Origin: Acidobacteriota bacterium
GTDB taxonomy: Bacteria > Acidobacteriota > Thermoanaerobaculia > Multivoradales > Multivoraceae
Direction: 5' to 3'
DNA length: 64,000 bases
NCBI GenBank assembly: GCA_029263415.1
Contig: JAJCXN010000009.1
Coordinates: 186,001 to 250,000, forward strand
In this document: one piece after another, positions 16,479-25,645 of the stretch
Numbering within the stretch: position 1 is the stretch's first letter
How the letters are laid out: each line of letters opens with the position of its first letter
Translations under genes and position numbers: made by a program
The notes under the pieces: model-generated
Told to the model about the DNA's origin: nothing
The model's database searches: none
The model's input: only the letters and a program-made list of their open reading frames with translations

Positions 16479-17456
16479 GTGGAAGACCTAAAGCTTGAGA
16501 TCGAAGAGCTGACCCCCGTTGTACAGCGAGTTAGAGACGAGGTCGGACGTGTCCTGGTGGGACAGCGATACATGGTCGACGGCCTACTGCTTGCGCTGAT
16601 CGCGGATGGCCACGTCTTGCTCGAGGGAATTCCCGGCCTAGCGAAGACTACGGCGATCAAGAGCCTCGCTGAGGCGATGCACATCAGCTTCTCTAGGTTG
16701 CAGTTCACCCCCGACTTGCTGCCTGCTGATCTCACCGGCACTCAGATCTACCGTCCCGATAGCCAGACGTTCGCTGTGCACCAAGGGCCGATCTTTGCGA
16801 ACCTCGTGCTCGCAGACGAGATCAATCGCGCGCCAGCAAAGGTCCAGAGCGCTCTGCTTGAGGCGATGCAGGAACGACAGGTCACGATCGGCGACGAAAC
16901 GTTCAACCTGCCTTCTCCGTTCTTGGTGATGGCGACGCAGAACCCGATTGAGCAAGAGGGTACCTACCCGTTGCCGGAGGCCCAGATCGATCGGTTTATG
17001 TTGAAGCTCAAGGTGGGTTATCCGAGCAAGGACGAGGAGCGGGAGATCATGCGACGTATGGCGCATCGCCAGAAGCCGCAGGTTCAGCCGGTACTGAACG
17101 TGGCTGATCTGGAACGCCTGCGAGTTGCAGCTGACGCGGTCTACATCGATGCTCGCATTGAGGACTATATTGTCGAACTGGTGTTTGCGACGCGGAGCCC
17201 TGCTGACTACGGCCTAGGTCGTCTCGAGACGTTGATTGAGTTCGGCGCCTCACCGCGTGCCACCATCTTCCTGGCGCAGGGTGCTAAGGCATCGGCGCTG
17301 CTTGCCGGTCGGAACTACGTCACCCCGCAGGATGTGAAAGATGTCGGAACCGATGTTCTGCGTCACCGGATCCTGTTGACCTACGAAGCGGAGGCCCAGG
17401 AGCTGGATTCCGATGCCGTGGTCGCTGAGATTCTCAACGCTGTCGACGTGCCGTGA
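16479..17456 (+). CDS. MoxR-family AAA+ ATPase
   Basis: A 325-residue cytoplasmic AAA+ ATPase thought to act as a chaperone for partner von Willebrand A (VWA) proteins. Walker A is LLEGIPGLAKTTAIKSLA, Walker B is LVLADEINRAPAKVQSALLEAM, and sensor 1 is FLVMATQNPIEQEGTYPLPEAQ, all in classic MoxR form. The C-terminal lid domain includes GASPRATIFLAQGAKA. It starts with GTG at 16479 and overlaps the DUF58 gene by four bases (GTGA). It heads the moxR-DUF58-batABCDE operon, a gene order conserved in many Gram-negative groups and linked to aerotolerance and envelope stress. Confidence 0.95.
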   Translation: MEDLKLEIEELTPVVQRVRDEVGRVLVGQRYMVDGLLLALIADGHVLLEGIPGLAKTTAIKSLAEAMHISFSRLQFTPDLLPADLTGTQIYRPDSQTFAVHQGPIFANLVLADEINRAPAKVQSALLEAMQERQVTIGDETFNLPSPFLVMATQNPIEQEGTYPLPEAQIDRFMLKLKVGYPSKDEEREIMRRMAHRQKPQVQPVLNVADLERLRVAADAVYIDARIEDYIVELVFATRSPADYGLGRLETLIEFGASPRATIFLAQGAKASALLAGRNYVTPQDVKDVGTDVLRHRILLTYEAEAQELDSDAVVAEILNAVDVP

Positions 17457-18382
17457 ACTCAACCAACGAAGCTAGCGCTTCGGTCGGGCTCTCGCCGGAG
17501 CTGTTTCAGAAGATCAAGGCGATCCAGATCCGTACTCAGCGCTTGGTCACGGACGTTTTGGCCGGTGAGTACGAAAGCGCGTACAAAGGGCGTGGCATGG
17601 AGTTCGACCAGGTGCGCGAGTACCAAGCGGGCGACGACGTGCGCCACATCGACTGGAACGTGACCGCGCGCATGAGCTCGCCGTTTGTCAAAGAATACCG
17701 AGAAGAGCGGGAACTCACCGTCATGCTGCTGGTTGATGTGAGCTCTTCGGGCGCGTTCGGCACGCGCGGTGGATTCAAGAACGAGGTTGCAGCTGAGATC
17801 GCCGCAGTGTTGGCCTACACAGCAATTCATAGTAACGACCGCGTGGGCTTGATCGTCTTCTCGGACGAAGTAGAGCTGTTCATTCCGCCGAAGAAGGGAC
17901 GGGCTCATGTCTGGCGCGTCATCCGCGAGATCCTTGAGTTTCGACCGTCCGGACAAGGCACGGACATCCAAGCGGCGATCGAATACATGGGACGGGTGGT
18001 GCGGCGCCGCGCGGTGGGATTCGTCATCTCGGACTTTTTCGATTCCGGCTATCAGGAGCGGCTCGCGGTGGCCGCAAGACGTCACGATCTAACTGCGGTG
18101 ACCCTGCGGGATGTGCGCGAGACCGAGCTTCCTCCGATAGGTTTGCTAGAGGTCGAGGACGCTGAATCTGGTGAGGTCATCCTCATCGACGCCTCAAGAA
18201 AGGGTGTTGCGGCGCACCGAGAAGCACAGGCAATGGAGGCGGCCGTACTTTCGGAAACACTGCGCAGCGCTGGCATCGGCGAACTCAGAATCCGAACGGA
18301 CAAGCCCTACATCGATGAGCTCATCACCTACTTCCGCGACCACCGCAGCGTCAAGCGGAAGCGCAGACGGCTCGCAGGCTAA
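17453..18382 (+). CDS. DUF58 (VWA-like) protein of the MoxR system
   Basis: A 309-residue cytoplasmic protein. The DUF58 signature is GMEFDQVREYQAGDDVRHID then WNVTARMSSPFVKEYREERE. After it comes a degenerate VWA fold with LLVDVSSSGAFG in the metal-site position. It starts at the GTG at 17453, overlapping the moxR stop in a GTGA, and ends one base before the next gene's earliest start. Its role is not known in detail. DUF58 proteins are the constant partner of MoxR ATPases. It has no signal peptide or membrane segment, unlike the VWA proteins downstream. Confidence 0.93.
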   Translation: MNSTNEASASVGLSPELFQKIKAIQIRTQRLVTDVLAGEYESAYKGRGMEFDQVREYQAGDDVRHIDWNVTARMSSPFVKEYREERELTVMLLVDVSSSGAFGTRGGFKNEVAAEIAAVLAYTAIHSNDRVGLIVFSDEVELFIPPKKGRAHVWRVIREILEFRPSGQGTDIQAAIEYMGRVVRRRAVGFVISDFFDSGYQERLAVAARRHDLTAVTLRDVRETELPPIGLLEVEDAESGEVILIDASRKGVAAHREAQAMEAAVLSETLRSAGIGELRIRTDKPYIDELITYFRDHRSVKRKRRRLAG

Positions 18383-18388
18383 GTGGTG

Positions 18389-19483
18389 ATGAAGCGGAAC
18401 AGCGTCTTGCTCACGCTCGGCGTCCAGCTGGTCCTACTCAGCGGGTGCGGATCGGGACAGGCTGAATCTGCAGGGCCGAACCTGGCAGCGGCCGAGCCCT
18501 CGATCACGGTTACGGCAGCAGTAGACAACGGCGTCGTCACCGTCGGCGATTTGGTGCGTTACACCTTAGAGGTTGAATACGACGAGGGCCTGCTGATCGA
18601 CGCTCTGGTGGTTCCCGAAACCCTTGGCGATCTCGAGGTGGTCGACAGTGGCCGGAACCTCTTGCGCGTCGTCCGTCGGCGGGGCGGCTTGGTCGACTGG
18701 ATCGTTCTGCGAGGCACCGAACCTGGTTCGTACATCATTCCGGAGATCGAAATCACCGGTGTGGCCGCCGATGGTACGAGCTACGAGGGGAGCAGTACGC
18801 AGGTCTTCGTGGAGATCGTGAGCGTGCTTGCTGATGGGACGGAAGATATTCGAGGCCTCAAGGCGCTCGAAGCGGAGCCCTCATTCTCGATCTGGGTCTT
18901 AGGAGCTTTGGCGTTGGTGCTGCTGGTGCTCGCGATCTGGTTTCTCAGGCGCAGAGGCTCCTTTGAGGATGAGATCGTCGAACTCTCGCCTCACGAGGTC
19001 GCCTTTCGTGACCTCGAAGCTCTCCGTTGCACCGATTTCGGCAACCTAGCGGAGCTGCGCGAGTACTACTATTCGCTGTCGGCGATTCTACGCGGGTACA
19101 TCGAGGGTCGATTCGGACTGAATGCGACTGACTTAACCAGCCAGGAGATCGCCGATCGCCTGGGCGAGATCGGCCCGCTTAAGCCCAAGCAAGAGAGCAC
19201 CTTGCTGGCCTTCAACTCGGCGGTGGATGCAGTGAAGTATGCCGCTGCGGTGCCACAGGAGACCGAGATCGAGCAGGTTTATGAAACCGCATTAGGCTTC
19301 GTCGAGGAGACGATGCCTGGCGAGTCTCCATCCGCTGAAGACGAAGTCGTCGAGTCTGTTGGAGTAGCGAGCGACGAGGGCGGGGCCGCTGGCGTCGGGA
19401 CCACCGCCCCAGCGGGTAGTAGGGAAGCTCTCGCGTCCGCTCGACCCCAGGCAACCGAAGGTGACGAAAGGTTCATGCGGTGA
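18389..19483 (+). CDS. Bat-operon lipoprotein with one membrane helix (DUF4381-position protein)
   Basis: About 364 residues. The start is at the ATG at 18389. Two GTGs immediately before it are also possible. The N terminus has a lipobox, LVLLSGCGSG, so the mature protein is probably anchored as a lipoprotein. An Ig-like domain (about 35-145) is followed by a hydrophobic helix (WVLGALALVLLVLAIWF) and a cytoplasmic helical domain rich in aromatic and acidic residues (LREYYYSLSAILRGYIEGRFG). This resembles the C-terminal part of BatD-like and DUF4381 proteins. A disordered Ala/Glu tail ends it. A lipid anchor plus a later membrane helix is unusual. It occupies the slot between DUF58 and batA where DUF4381 proteins are usual. 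Confidence 0.7.
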   Translation: MKRNSVLLTLGVQLVLLSGCGSGQAESAGPNLAAAEPSITVTAAVDNGVVTVGDLVRYTLEVEYDEGLLIDALVVPETLGDLEVVDSGRNLLRVVRRRGGLVDWIVLRGTEPGSYIIPEIEITGVAADGTSYEGSSTQVFVEIVSVLADGTEDIRGLKALEAEPSFSIWVLGALALVLLVLAIWFLRRRGSFEDEIVELSPHEVAFRDLEALRCTDFGNLAELREYYYSLSAILRGYIEGRFGLNATDLTSQEIADRLGEIGPLKPKQESTLLAFNSAVDAVKYAAAVPQETEIEQVYETALGFVEETMPGESPSAEDEVVESVGVASDEGGAAGVGTTAPAGSREALASARPQATEGDERFMR

Positions 19484-20526
19484 TCGAGGTGCTCCAAGGG
19501 CTGGTGTTCGCGGACACACGGTTCATCCCGTTCTTGCTGCCGATCTTTCTTGTGTGGCTCGCTGCCTGGCTTTGGTTGCCGCAGCGGCGGCGCCACCAGG
19601 CCGGGCGTGGACTCTTGTATTCCGACACCAGCCGGCTGCACTCGCTGAGCGGCGGCAAGCCCGCCGCGCTCCGCCCCTTTGTTCGCGGCCTGCGCTTGCT
19701 GGTAGTGGCTTTGCTTCTGCTTGCCGTGCTCAGGCCGCAGACCGGCCGTCGAATGACCCAGGTCGAAACGCAGGGGATCGACATCGTATTGGCGGTCGAC
19801 ACCTCAGGTTCGATGCAGGCTCTGGATCTCGACACCGCAGAGCGCAACGAGGCCCGCCGCAGGAATCGACTAGAGGTCGCCAAAGAGGTGATCGCCACCT
19901 TTGTCAGCGAGCGATCAAACGATCAACTAGGTTTGGTGGTATTCGGTGAAGAGGCTTTCACTCAATGCCCGCTGACTCTCGATCACAACGTCCTGGCGAC
20001 TCTGCTGGATGGCGTCGAGATCGGTATGGCCGGCGACGCAACCGCGATCGGTTCCGCGGTTGGGGTCGCGGTTAAACGGCTGCAGAACTCGCCAGCGGAA
20101 TCCAAGGTAGTGGTACTGCTGACCGATGGTCGCAACAATGCCGGCATCATCGCACCGCGTACGGCGGCCGAGATCGCACAGACGCTGGGAATCAAGATCT
20201 ACGCCATCGGAGCAGGAACGCGCGGCAAAGCCCCGTTCCTAGTTCAGACTCCACTCGGACCACAGGTGGTCTACGAGAATGTGGAAATCGATGAAGAGAT
20301 GCTTCAGGAGATGAGCGAGATGACCGGCGGAGCCTACTTCAGGGCCGAAGACGTGTCTGCTTTGGCTGGCATCTACGAGCAGATCGACAAGCTGGAGAAG
20401 ACTGAGATCACCACGGACTCTTACCTCGAATTCGACGATCGATTTGCTTGGTTTGTGGTTCCGGCACTGGTACTGCTCTTGCTCGAGGTTGTCCTGTTGA
20501 ACACGCGGTTCAGAGTGCTGCCATGA
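19480..20526 (+). CDS. batA: BatA: membrane von Willebrand A-domain protein
   Basis: A 348-residue inner-membrane protein with a VWA domain facing the periplasm. Hydrophobic segments lie near residues 12-30 and 66-85 and at the C terminus. The VWA metal site (MIDAS) is complete: DTSGSMQA, T in PLTLD and LTDGRNN. It starts with GTG at 19480, overlapping the previous stop as GTGA, and ends in an ATGA overlap with batB. BatA and BatB are paralogues that together with BatC-E form an envelope complex. The precise activity of the complex is not established. Confidence 0.92.
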   Translation: MIEVLQGLVFADTRFIPFLLPIFLVWLAAWLWLPQRRRHQAGRGLLYSDTSRLHSLSGGKPAALRPFVRGLRLLVVALLLLAVLRPQTGRRMTQVETQGIDIVLAVDTSGSMQALDLDTAERNEARRRNRLEVAKEVIATFVSERSNDQLGLVVFGEEAFTQCPLTLDHNVLATLLDGVEIGMAGDATAIGSAVGVAVKRLQNSPAESKVVVLLTDGRNNAGIIAPRTAAEIAQTLGIKIYAIGAGTRGKAPFLVQTPLGPQVVYENVEIDEEMLQEMSEMTGGAYFRAEDVSALAGIYEQIDKLEKTEITTDSYLEFDDRFAWFVVPALVLLLLEVVLLNTRFRVLP

Positions 20527-21638
20527 CGAAGACTGTACCTCTTGCAACTCTGCCGTTGTTGGCGGTGATCGGCGGCTGCGACGCTCGACTGGACAATCCT
20601 GAGAGGCTCTGGCTCCTGTGGCTTCTGCCCCTTGTTGCGGCGTTCTTCGGGTGGGCTTTCAGGCGGCGCCAACAGCTCCTAGATTCTTTTGCGTCGGCGG
20701 ACTTGCTTGTGCGATTGAGTGGCGGCGGTAGCTCGGTGCGCCGAGTGCTGAAGGCTGTACTGATCGTCATAGCAACCGCATTGTTGCTGTTCTCGCTGAG
20801 CGGGTTGATGGTCGGCTTTGAGTGGGAGGAGGTTCAAAGACGCGGTGTCGACATTGTTATCGCTCTTGACACATCCGATTCGATGTTGGTGACGGATGTG
20901 GACGCCCGCGGCGATCTGAGTCGTCTCGAACGTGCCAAGCGCGAGATCCAAGACCTCCTTGGGCTGATGGAGGGCGATCGTGTAGCACTCATTGCTTTCG
21001 CAGGAACCTCGTTCTTGGAGCTACCCTTAACCCTCGACTACGGTGCCGCGTCGCTGTTCTTGGGCGCCATCGACAACGACATTATTCCGGTCAAGGGAAC
21101 TTCGCTTGGATCGGCAGTGCGAACCGCACTTCAGGCCTTCGAATCTTCAGCTTCCGAGTCGCGGGCTCTGATCTTGATCACCGATGGCGAGAATCACGAT
21201 GGAGATGTCCTCGAGGCGGCTGCGTTAGCGGCCGAGAAGGGCGTTCGGATCTTTCCCATTGGCATCGGCCGAGAAGAAGGCGCACCGATCCCCAAAACGG
21301 GGGGCGGATTCCGTCGGGACGGCCAGGGTGAGATCATTCTTAGTCGTTTGGACGAACCCACCCTTCAACGGCTGGCGTTAGAAACCGGCGGCCGCTACGT
21401 GCGTTCTGTGACGGGCGACATGGACCTCGAACAGATCTATCAACAAGGGATCAAAGTGTCATTGGAGGATAGAGACTTGGAATCAGGCCGGAGACAGCGA
21501 TGGAAGGGGCGTTTTCAGTGGCTTCTGCTGGTGGCTGTCGTACTGTTGATGGTGGAATCTCTGATGGACTCCCGGCGTGGCCGGAAACACCAAAGCTCGG
21601 AAGCACCAAAGCTAGGACCCTCGGCTGATGTGGAATGA
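20523..21638 (+). CDS. batB: BatB: membrane von Willebrand A-domain protein
   Basis: A 371-residue paralogue of BatA. The start is the ATG at 20523, in an ATGA overlap with batA. The in-frame extension to 20448 lies inside batA. There are hydrophobic segments near residues 35-50 and 75-100, and one near the C terminus. The MIDAS motif is DTSDSMLV, with LPLTLD and LITDGENHDG later. The C-terminal tail after the last helix is short and basic. It contacts batC by an 11-base overlap. Presence of both BatA and BatB points to a full Bat complex rather than the minimal MoxR-DUF58 pair. Confidence 0.92.
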   Translation: MTKTVPLATLPLLAVIGGCDARLDNPERLWLLWLLPLVAAFFGWAFRRRQQLLDSFASADLLVRLSGGGSSVRRVLKAVLIVIATALLLFSLSGLMVGFEWEEVQRRGVDIVIALDTSDSMLVTDVDARGDLSRLERAKREIQDLLGLMEGDRVALIAFAGTSFLELPLTLDYGAASLFLGAIDNDIIPVKGTSLGSAVRTALQAFESSASESRALILITDGENHDGDVLEAAALAAEKGVRIFPIGIGREEGAPIPKTGGGFRRDGQGEIILSRLDEPTLQRLALETGGRYVRSVTGDMDLEQIYQQGIKVSLEDRDLESGRRQRWKGRFQWLLLVAVVLLMVESLMDSRRGRKHQSSEAPKLGPSADVE

Positions 21639-22731
21639 AAGATCAGTTCGGATGAGACAGAACCAGTTGAACGCCACCAAGCATGTTTCCTTAATCGGTG
21701 CCGTCGGCGTGCTCTGGGCCTGCCTCGCCCTGACAATGATCACCCCTTGGGCTGAAGCGCAGGAGGAGACAGGTGCGCCGATCGCACCGCGCGGGACAAG
21801 CGGTGAGGGCAAGCCGAAGTCGGCGCACGAGGCTTTTGCGGCCGGACACTACGACCAAGCCGCTGCGACCTTCGGCCGACGCGCAGAACGTCGGCCCGAT
21901 GATCCAAGTGCGCAGCTCAATTTGGGAAGCGCGTTGCATCAACTCCAAGATTACGAGGGTGCGAAATCTGCGTTCGAACGAGCACTAGACGCCGACGATC
22001 GCCGCTTGCGAGCGAAGGCAACCTATGACCTAGGCAACACCGCGTACCGGCAGGGGCGTCTGAAAGACGCGATCAAGCGGTATCAAGAGACGCTGGCACT
22101 CGACCCCAATGACGAAGACGCCAAACACAACCTCGAGTTCGTTCAACAAGAGCTCGAGCGACGACAAGAACAAGCGGAGCAGAGGCAGCAGCAAAACCAG
22201 GATGGGGAAAACTCCGAGCAGCAACAGGGCCAAGATGGAGGGGATCAAGAAAGCCAAGACGGCGGCGAAGGCGAGCAGGGGCAAGATGGGGAACAAGGCG
22301 AGGGTGATCAAGACCAGCAGCAGAGCGACCCGTCCTCGCAGGAGCCGAAAGACACGGACGGTGATGGGTTGCCTGATCAGGTCGAGCGAGAGGGCGAGAA
22401 CCCGACCGATCCGAGCCAGCCCGATAGCGACGGCGATGGCCGATCCGACGGTGAAGAGGACCGCAACGGCAACGGCCGGGTAGACGAGGGCGAATCGAAC
22501 CCGAATCGGCGCGATGAGGCACCGGTCAGCGACGGCGGATCCCAAGAGAGTGAGCAATCCCCCACACAGGATCAACAGGATCAGGAAACACCAGGTGAGG
22601 GCGAACCGCGCCCGGCCGCTTTGACGCCTGAGCAGGCCGAACGGCTGCTCGCAGCGCTTCAAGACAAGCGGCCGCCTTCAGGACGCAAGACTGAGGCTGC
22701 TCAGCGATCGAAGTCCGCGAAGGACTGGTAG
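21628..22731 (+). CDS. batC: BatC: exported TPR protein with a calcium-repeat-like insert
   Basis: A 367-residue protein with a hydrophobic export segment at about residues 21-44. Two to three tetratricopeptide repeats follow at about 65-175 (DPSAQLNLGSALHQLQDYEG and YDLGNTAYRQGRLKDAIKRY). A highly polar Gln/Glu/Gly/Asp region comes next, about 180-330. Within that region, residues 242-287 read like thrombospondin type 3 calcium repeats (DTDGDGLPDQVE, DSDGDGRSDGEEDRNGNG). The C terminus ends in KDW, as do several BatC proteins I remember. The start at 21628 overlaps batB. An ATG at 21652 is also possible. Role: periplasmic scaffold of the Bat complex (inferred). Confidence 0.87.
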   Translation: MWNERSVRMRQNQLNATKHVSLIGAVGVLWACLALTMITPWAEAQEETGAPIAPRGTSGEGKPKSAHEAFAAGHYDQAAATFGRRAERRPDDPSAQLNLGSALHQLQDYEGAKSAFERALDADDRRLRAKATYDLGNTAYRQGRLKDAIKRYQETLALDPNDEDAKHNLEFVQQELERRQEQAEQRQQQNQDGENSEQQQGQDGGDQESQDGGEGEQGQDGEQGEGDQDQQQSDPSSQEPKDTDGDGLPDQVEREGENPTDPSQPDSDGDGRSDGEEDRNGNGRVDEGESNPNRRDEAPVSDGGSQESEQSPTQDQQDQETPGEGEPRPAALTPEQAERLLAALQDKRPPSGRKTEAAQRSKSAKDW

Positions 22732-22739
22732 GCGAAACG

Positions 22740-24536
22740 ATGCTGAAGAGGTTCCTAGTTTCGCTTGCGCTCGCCGCCCTCGCCTCCCAGTCGGACGCTC
22801 AGAGCGTCCAGGCATCAGTCGACCGCGGCCAGGTGGCTCTTGATTCCCAGCTGCTGTTGACGGTGGTCATCGAAGGCACACAGGACGCGCGCCCAGTGCT
22901 TCCGGACCTGCCCGATTTTCGTGTCGTACCCCGAGGGGGCAGTTCCCGTGAAATGTCGATTGTCAATGGCGCAATGACGCAGCGGATCTCCTATCGTTTC
23001 ATCTTGATTCCAAGTCGAGTTGGGCGCTTCACCGTCGGCCCCGTGTCCGCTGAAATCGGCGGCAGGCAATACCAAAGCGAGCCTTTCAGAGTGCGCGTGC
23101 TGGCAGCGGGAGAGCAACCCGCTGATCAAGCTGAGGCCTTCCTTACGGTCGCGGTCTCCGATGAGCAGCCGTTTGTCGGGGAGCAGATCATTTACACATG
23201 GCGGTTCTACCGGCGGATCCGCGTCGCCGACGCTCGGATCACCGCTCTCGACTTCGGTGACCTGACTTCAGAGGAGCTAGGCGAGGTTCGCGAGTACGAC
23301 ACCAACTACCAAGGCGTACCCTACCGGGTGAGCGAACTCAGACGTGCACTGTTTGCCCAGCGTCCGGGCGAGGTGACTATCGCACCGTCAGAACTCACCT
23401 GCGAGATCGCTATGGCGAGTAATCGTCGTTCAAGCATCTTTGACTTAGGACGATTGACGACAGAGCCGCGCATTCTGCGCTCGAGGCAGGTCAAGCTCAA
23501 TGTGCGACCCCTGCCATCTGTGCCTCCGGGCTTCTCGGGTCTGGTCGGTGATTTCAGCATTCGGTCTTCCTTGAGCAAAAACGAGTTGAGGGTAGGCGAG
23601 TCAGCCACCTTTGAGGTGAGAGTCCAGGGCAGTGGCAATATTCAGTTGATGAGCGAGCCTGAGCTGCCGAACTTGAGCGCGTTCAAGATCTACGAAGACA
23701 AACCCAGCACCCATATCAATCGCACAGGTGAGGGGCTCCAAGGCACTCGGACCTTCCGAAAAGCGCTGGTTCCGCTTGGTGTCGGGCTGGTGGACCTGCC
23801 GCCGATCAACTTAGTGTTCTTTGATCCCACGCGCGAGGCATTTCGCACCCGATCAACGGAGGGGATTCCGATTCAGATCTTGCCGGGCGCTGAGGACGAA
23901 GACTTGATGCTGACCGAATCCTTGAACCCCGGAGCAGGGAAGGTGGCCGTCCGAGTCCTTGCTGATGACATTCTGCCGATCCGCACTGATCTGCGGTCGG
24001 TTCGCCGCGCCGCTCCCTCGATTCTTGAGCTCGCTACCTGGACGTCTGCCGCCACTGGGCCTCCTGTTCTGGTCGGATTGGTTTGGCTCTTCGGCCGGCG
24101 CCGCCGCCGATTCGCGAGCGAGCAGGGACTGCGCGCAAGGCAGGGCGCGTTTCGCCAAGCGCTGGCTTCCCTGGAACAAGTCACCAACGCTCGGGACGTT
24201 CCGATCTCGACACTCGCTGCAAACGCGTCTTCAGTCCTGAGAGGCTACGTTGGACAAAAGCTTGGCGCCAACGGCGAGGCGATGACCCCAGCAGAAGCCG
24301 AAGCCTCGCTGGTCCGAGCACGCGTGCAACCGGATGTAGCCAAGGAGGCACGAGAGACGCTGGAACGCTTGGAGGCCCTGGCTTTTGGTGGTGATAGCCG
24401 CAGATTCACCGGGCAACAACTGGCTCAGTCGACGGGATCGGTTATCAAGGAGTTGGAGGAGCAGCTGGCCGCAGGTTTTAGAGTCGATGGCCGACGCGGC
24501 CGCTGGTTTGGCGGCCTCCGGAGCACTCGAAGATGA
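22740..24536 (+). CDS. batD: BatD / oxygen-tolerance family membrane protein
   Basis: A 598-residue protein with an N-terminal signal peptide (residues 1-20, ending SDAQ). A long periplasmic part follows, made of repeated beta-sandwich domains typical of BatD, with QASVDRGQVALDSQLLLTVV, QPFVGEQIIYTWRFYRR and KNELRVGESATFEVRVQGSG. One membrane helix lies near residues 435-455 (PPVLVGLVWLFGRRRRR). The cytoplasmic end is helical and Arg/Glu-rich. The gene follows batC after 8 bp and ends in an ATGA overlap with batE. The periplasmic domains probably contact the VWA domains of BatA/B. Confidence 0.92.
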   Translation: MLKRFLVSLALAALASQSDAQSVQASVDRGQVALDSQLLLTVVIEGTQDARPVLPDLPDFRVVPRGGSSREMSIVNGAMTQRISYRFILIPSRVGRFTVGPVSAEIGGRQYQSEPFRVRVLAAGEQPADQAEAFLTVAVSDEQPFVGEQIIYTWRFYRRIRVADARITALDFGDLTSEELGEVREYDTNYQGVPYRVSELRRALFAQRPGEVTIAPSELTCEIAMASNRRSSIFDLGRLTTEPRILRSRQVKLNVRPLPSVPPGFSGLVGDFSIRSSLSKNELRVGESATFEVRVQGSGNIQLMSEPELPNLSAFKIYEDKPSTHINRTGEGLQGTRTFRKALVPLGVGLVDLPPINLVFFDPTREAFRTRSTEGIPIQILPGAEDEDLMLTESLNPGAGKVAVRVLADDILPIRTDLRSVRRAAPSILELATWTSAATGPPVLVGLVWLFGRRRRRFASEQGLRARQGAFRQALASLEQVTNARDVPISTLAANASSVLRGYVGQKLGANGEAMTPAEAEASLVRARVQPDVAKEARETLERLEALAFGGDSRRFTGQQLAQSTGSVIKELEEQLAAGFRVDGRRGRWFGGLRSTRR

Positions 24537-25462
24537 GAGTTGTGACTTGCAAACTGGAACGTTGGATCCAGATGGCCGCCCTCTTGAGTTTGGCCACTTG
24601 TTGCAGCGGCGCTGCAATGGCCCAGCCGGACATAGGCCCCCTGGAGATATCCGTTGTTGAGCCAGCCCAGGAAAGCGCAACCGGCGGCGATCTAAATCGC
24701 GCGACGGAGGGGGGCGTGTCGGGCGTCGTGAACCCAACGGAACCGCTGGCAAAGGGCGTTGATGAGAGCAACGCACCCTCGCTGTTCTTGAAGGCGGCTG
24801 AGGCCTATGAAGAGGGAAACTATCAAAGCGCCGCGGTGTCTTATCGCATTCTTGTTGACGCAGGGTTCGGCACCGCGGACGTGCACTACAACCTGGCCAA
24901 CGCACTTCTGCGTTCAGGTGAGCTTGGGCGCGCGATCGGCGCGTATCGGCGGGCTCAGATTCTCAGGCCCCGCGATCAGGATGTGCGAGCGAACCTGTCC
25001 TTCGCGCGCGACAGCACCAAGGATGATGTGGCGCCACCAGCGCCGCCGTCTTGGTCGCGGACCCTGTTCTTTTGGCATCATGCACTGAGCTTCGAAGAGA
25101 CCGTAAAGCTGCTGCTCGTTGTCCTAGCGCTGTTCTGGACGGTGGTTGCGGTGCTGGCGTTGCGCTTAGCGTGGCGGCCGAAGGCGCTGGCTGGCGGTCT
25201 ATTGATCATCGCCCTCGCGCTGCTCGCATCTGTGGGCTATCGGTGGAGATCGCCCCAACGTATTGCGGTCGTCCTACCGTCTCAGACTGACGTCTTCTCT
25301 GGAACTGATTTGCAGAGCCGCGTGATCTTCAATCTGCACGCTGGGACCGAACTCGAAGTGGCGACCAGCGGTGCCGCGTGGACGCAGTTCAGGATGCCAG
25401 ACGGGCAACGCGGCTGGCTGCCCACCGAACACTTGGAGATCGTTGATTCGGCTTCGCTGTAA
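24533..25462 (+). CDS. batE: BatE: TPR and SH3-like membrane protein
   Basis: A 309-residue protein that ends the operon. It has a signal-like N terminus with cysteine-rich LATCCSGAAMAQ, which could be a lipobox. TPRs lie at about residues 85-165 (YEEGNYQSAAVSYRILVDAG and VHYNLANALLRSGELGRAIG). Two membrane helices lie at about 190-240. A C-terminal bacterial SH3-like domain (VVLPSQTDVFSGTDLQSRV to GQRGWLPTEHLEIV) follows. This TPR-helix-SH3 order is the BatE pattern. It starts in an ATGA overlap with batD. The 183 bp after it are gene-free and lead to the convergent AraC-type gene. A CTTAGCTAAG palindrome sits there at 25576-25585. Confidence 0.9.
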   Translation: MRVVTCKLERWIQMAALLSLATCCSGAAMAQPDIGPLEISVVEPAQESATGGDLNRATEGGVSGVVNPTEPLAKGVDESNAPSLFLKAAEAYEEGNYQSAAVSYRILVDAGFGTADVHYNLANALLRSGELGRAIGAYRRAQILRPRDQDVRANLSFARDSTKDDVAPPAPPSWSRTLFFWHHALSFEETVKLLLVVLALFWTVVAVLALRLAWRPKALAGGLLIIALALLASVGYRWRSPQRIAVVLPSQTDVFSGTDLQSRVIFNLHAGTELEVATSGAAWTQFRMPDGQRGWLPTEHLEIVDSASL

Positions 25463-25645
25463 TTGTAGGTCTCTGTGGAGCAGTCGTCCACCTGGGTCGC
25501 CAATCACCAACGGGCCCGAGGTCTCTTTCATAAGCGCTCATAAGCGCGTAGCACAACGGTCCAGATAACAGGCGCCTTAGCTAAGCTAGTCGGCCGTCGG
25601 CTGGGGTCCCGTCAGCTGGGCACCCTCAGCTACTGGCCTGAGCGG

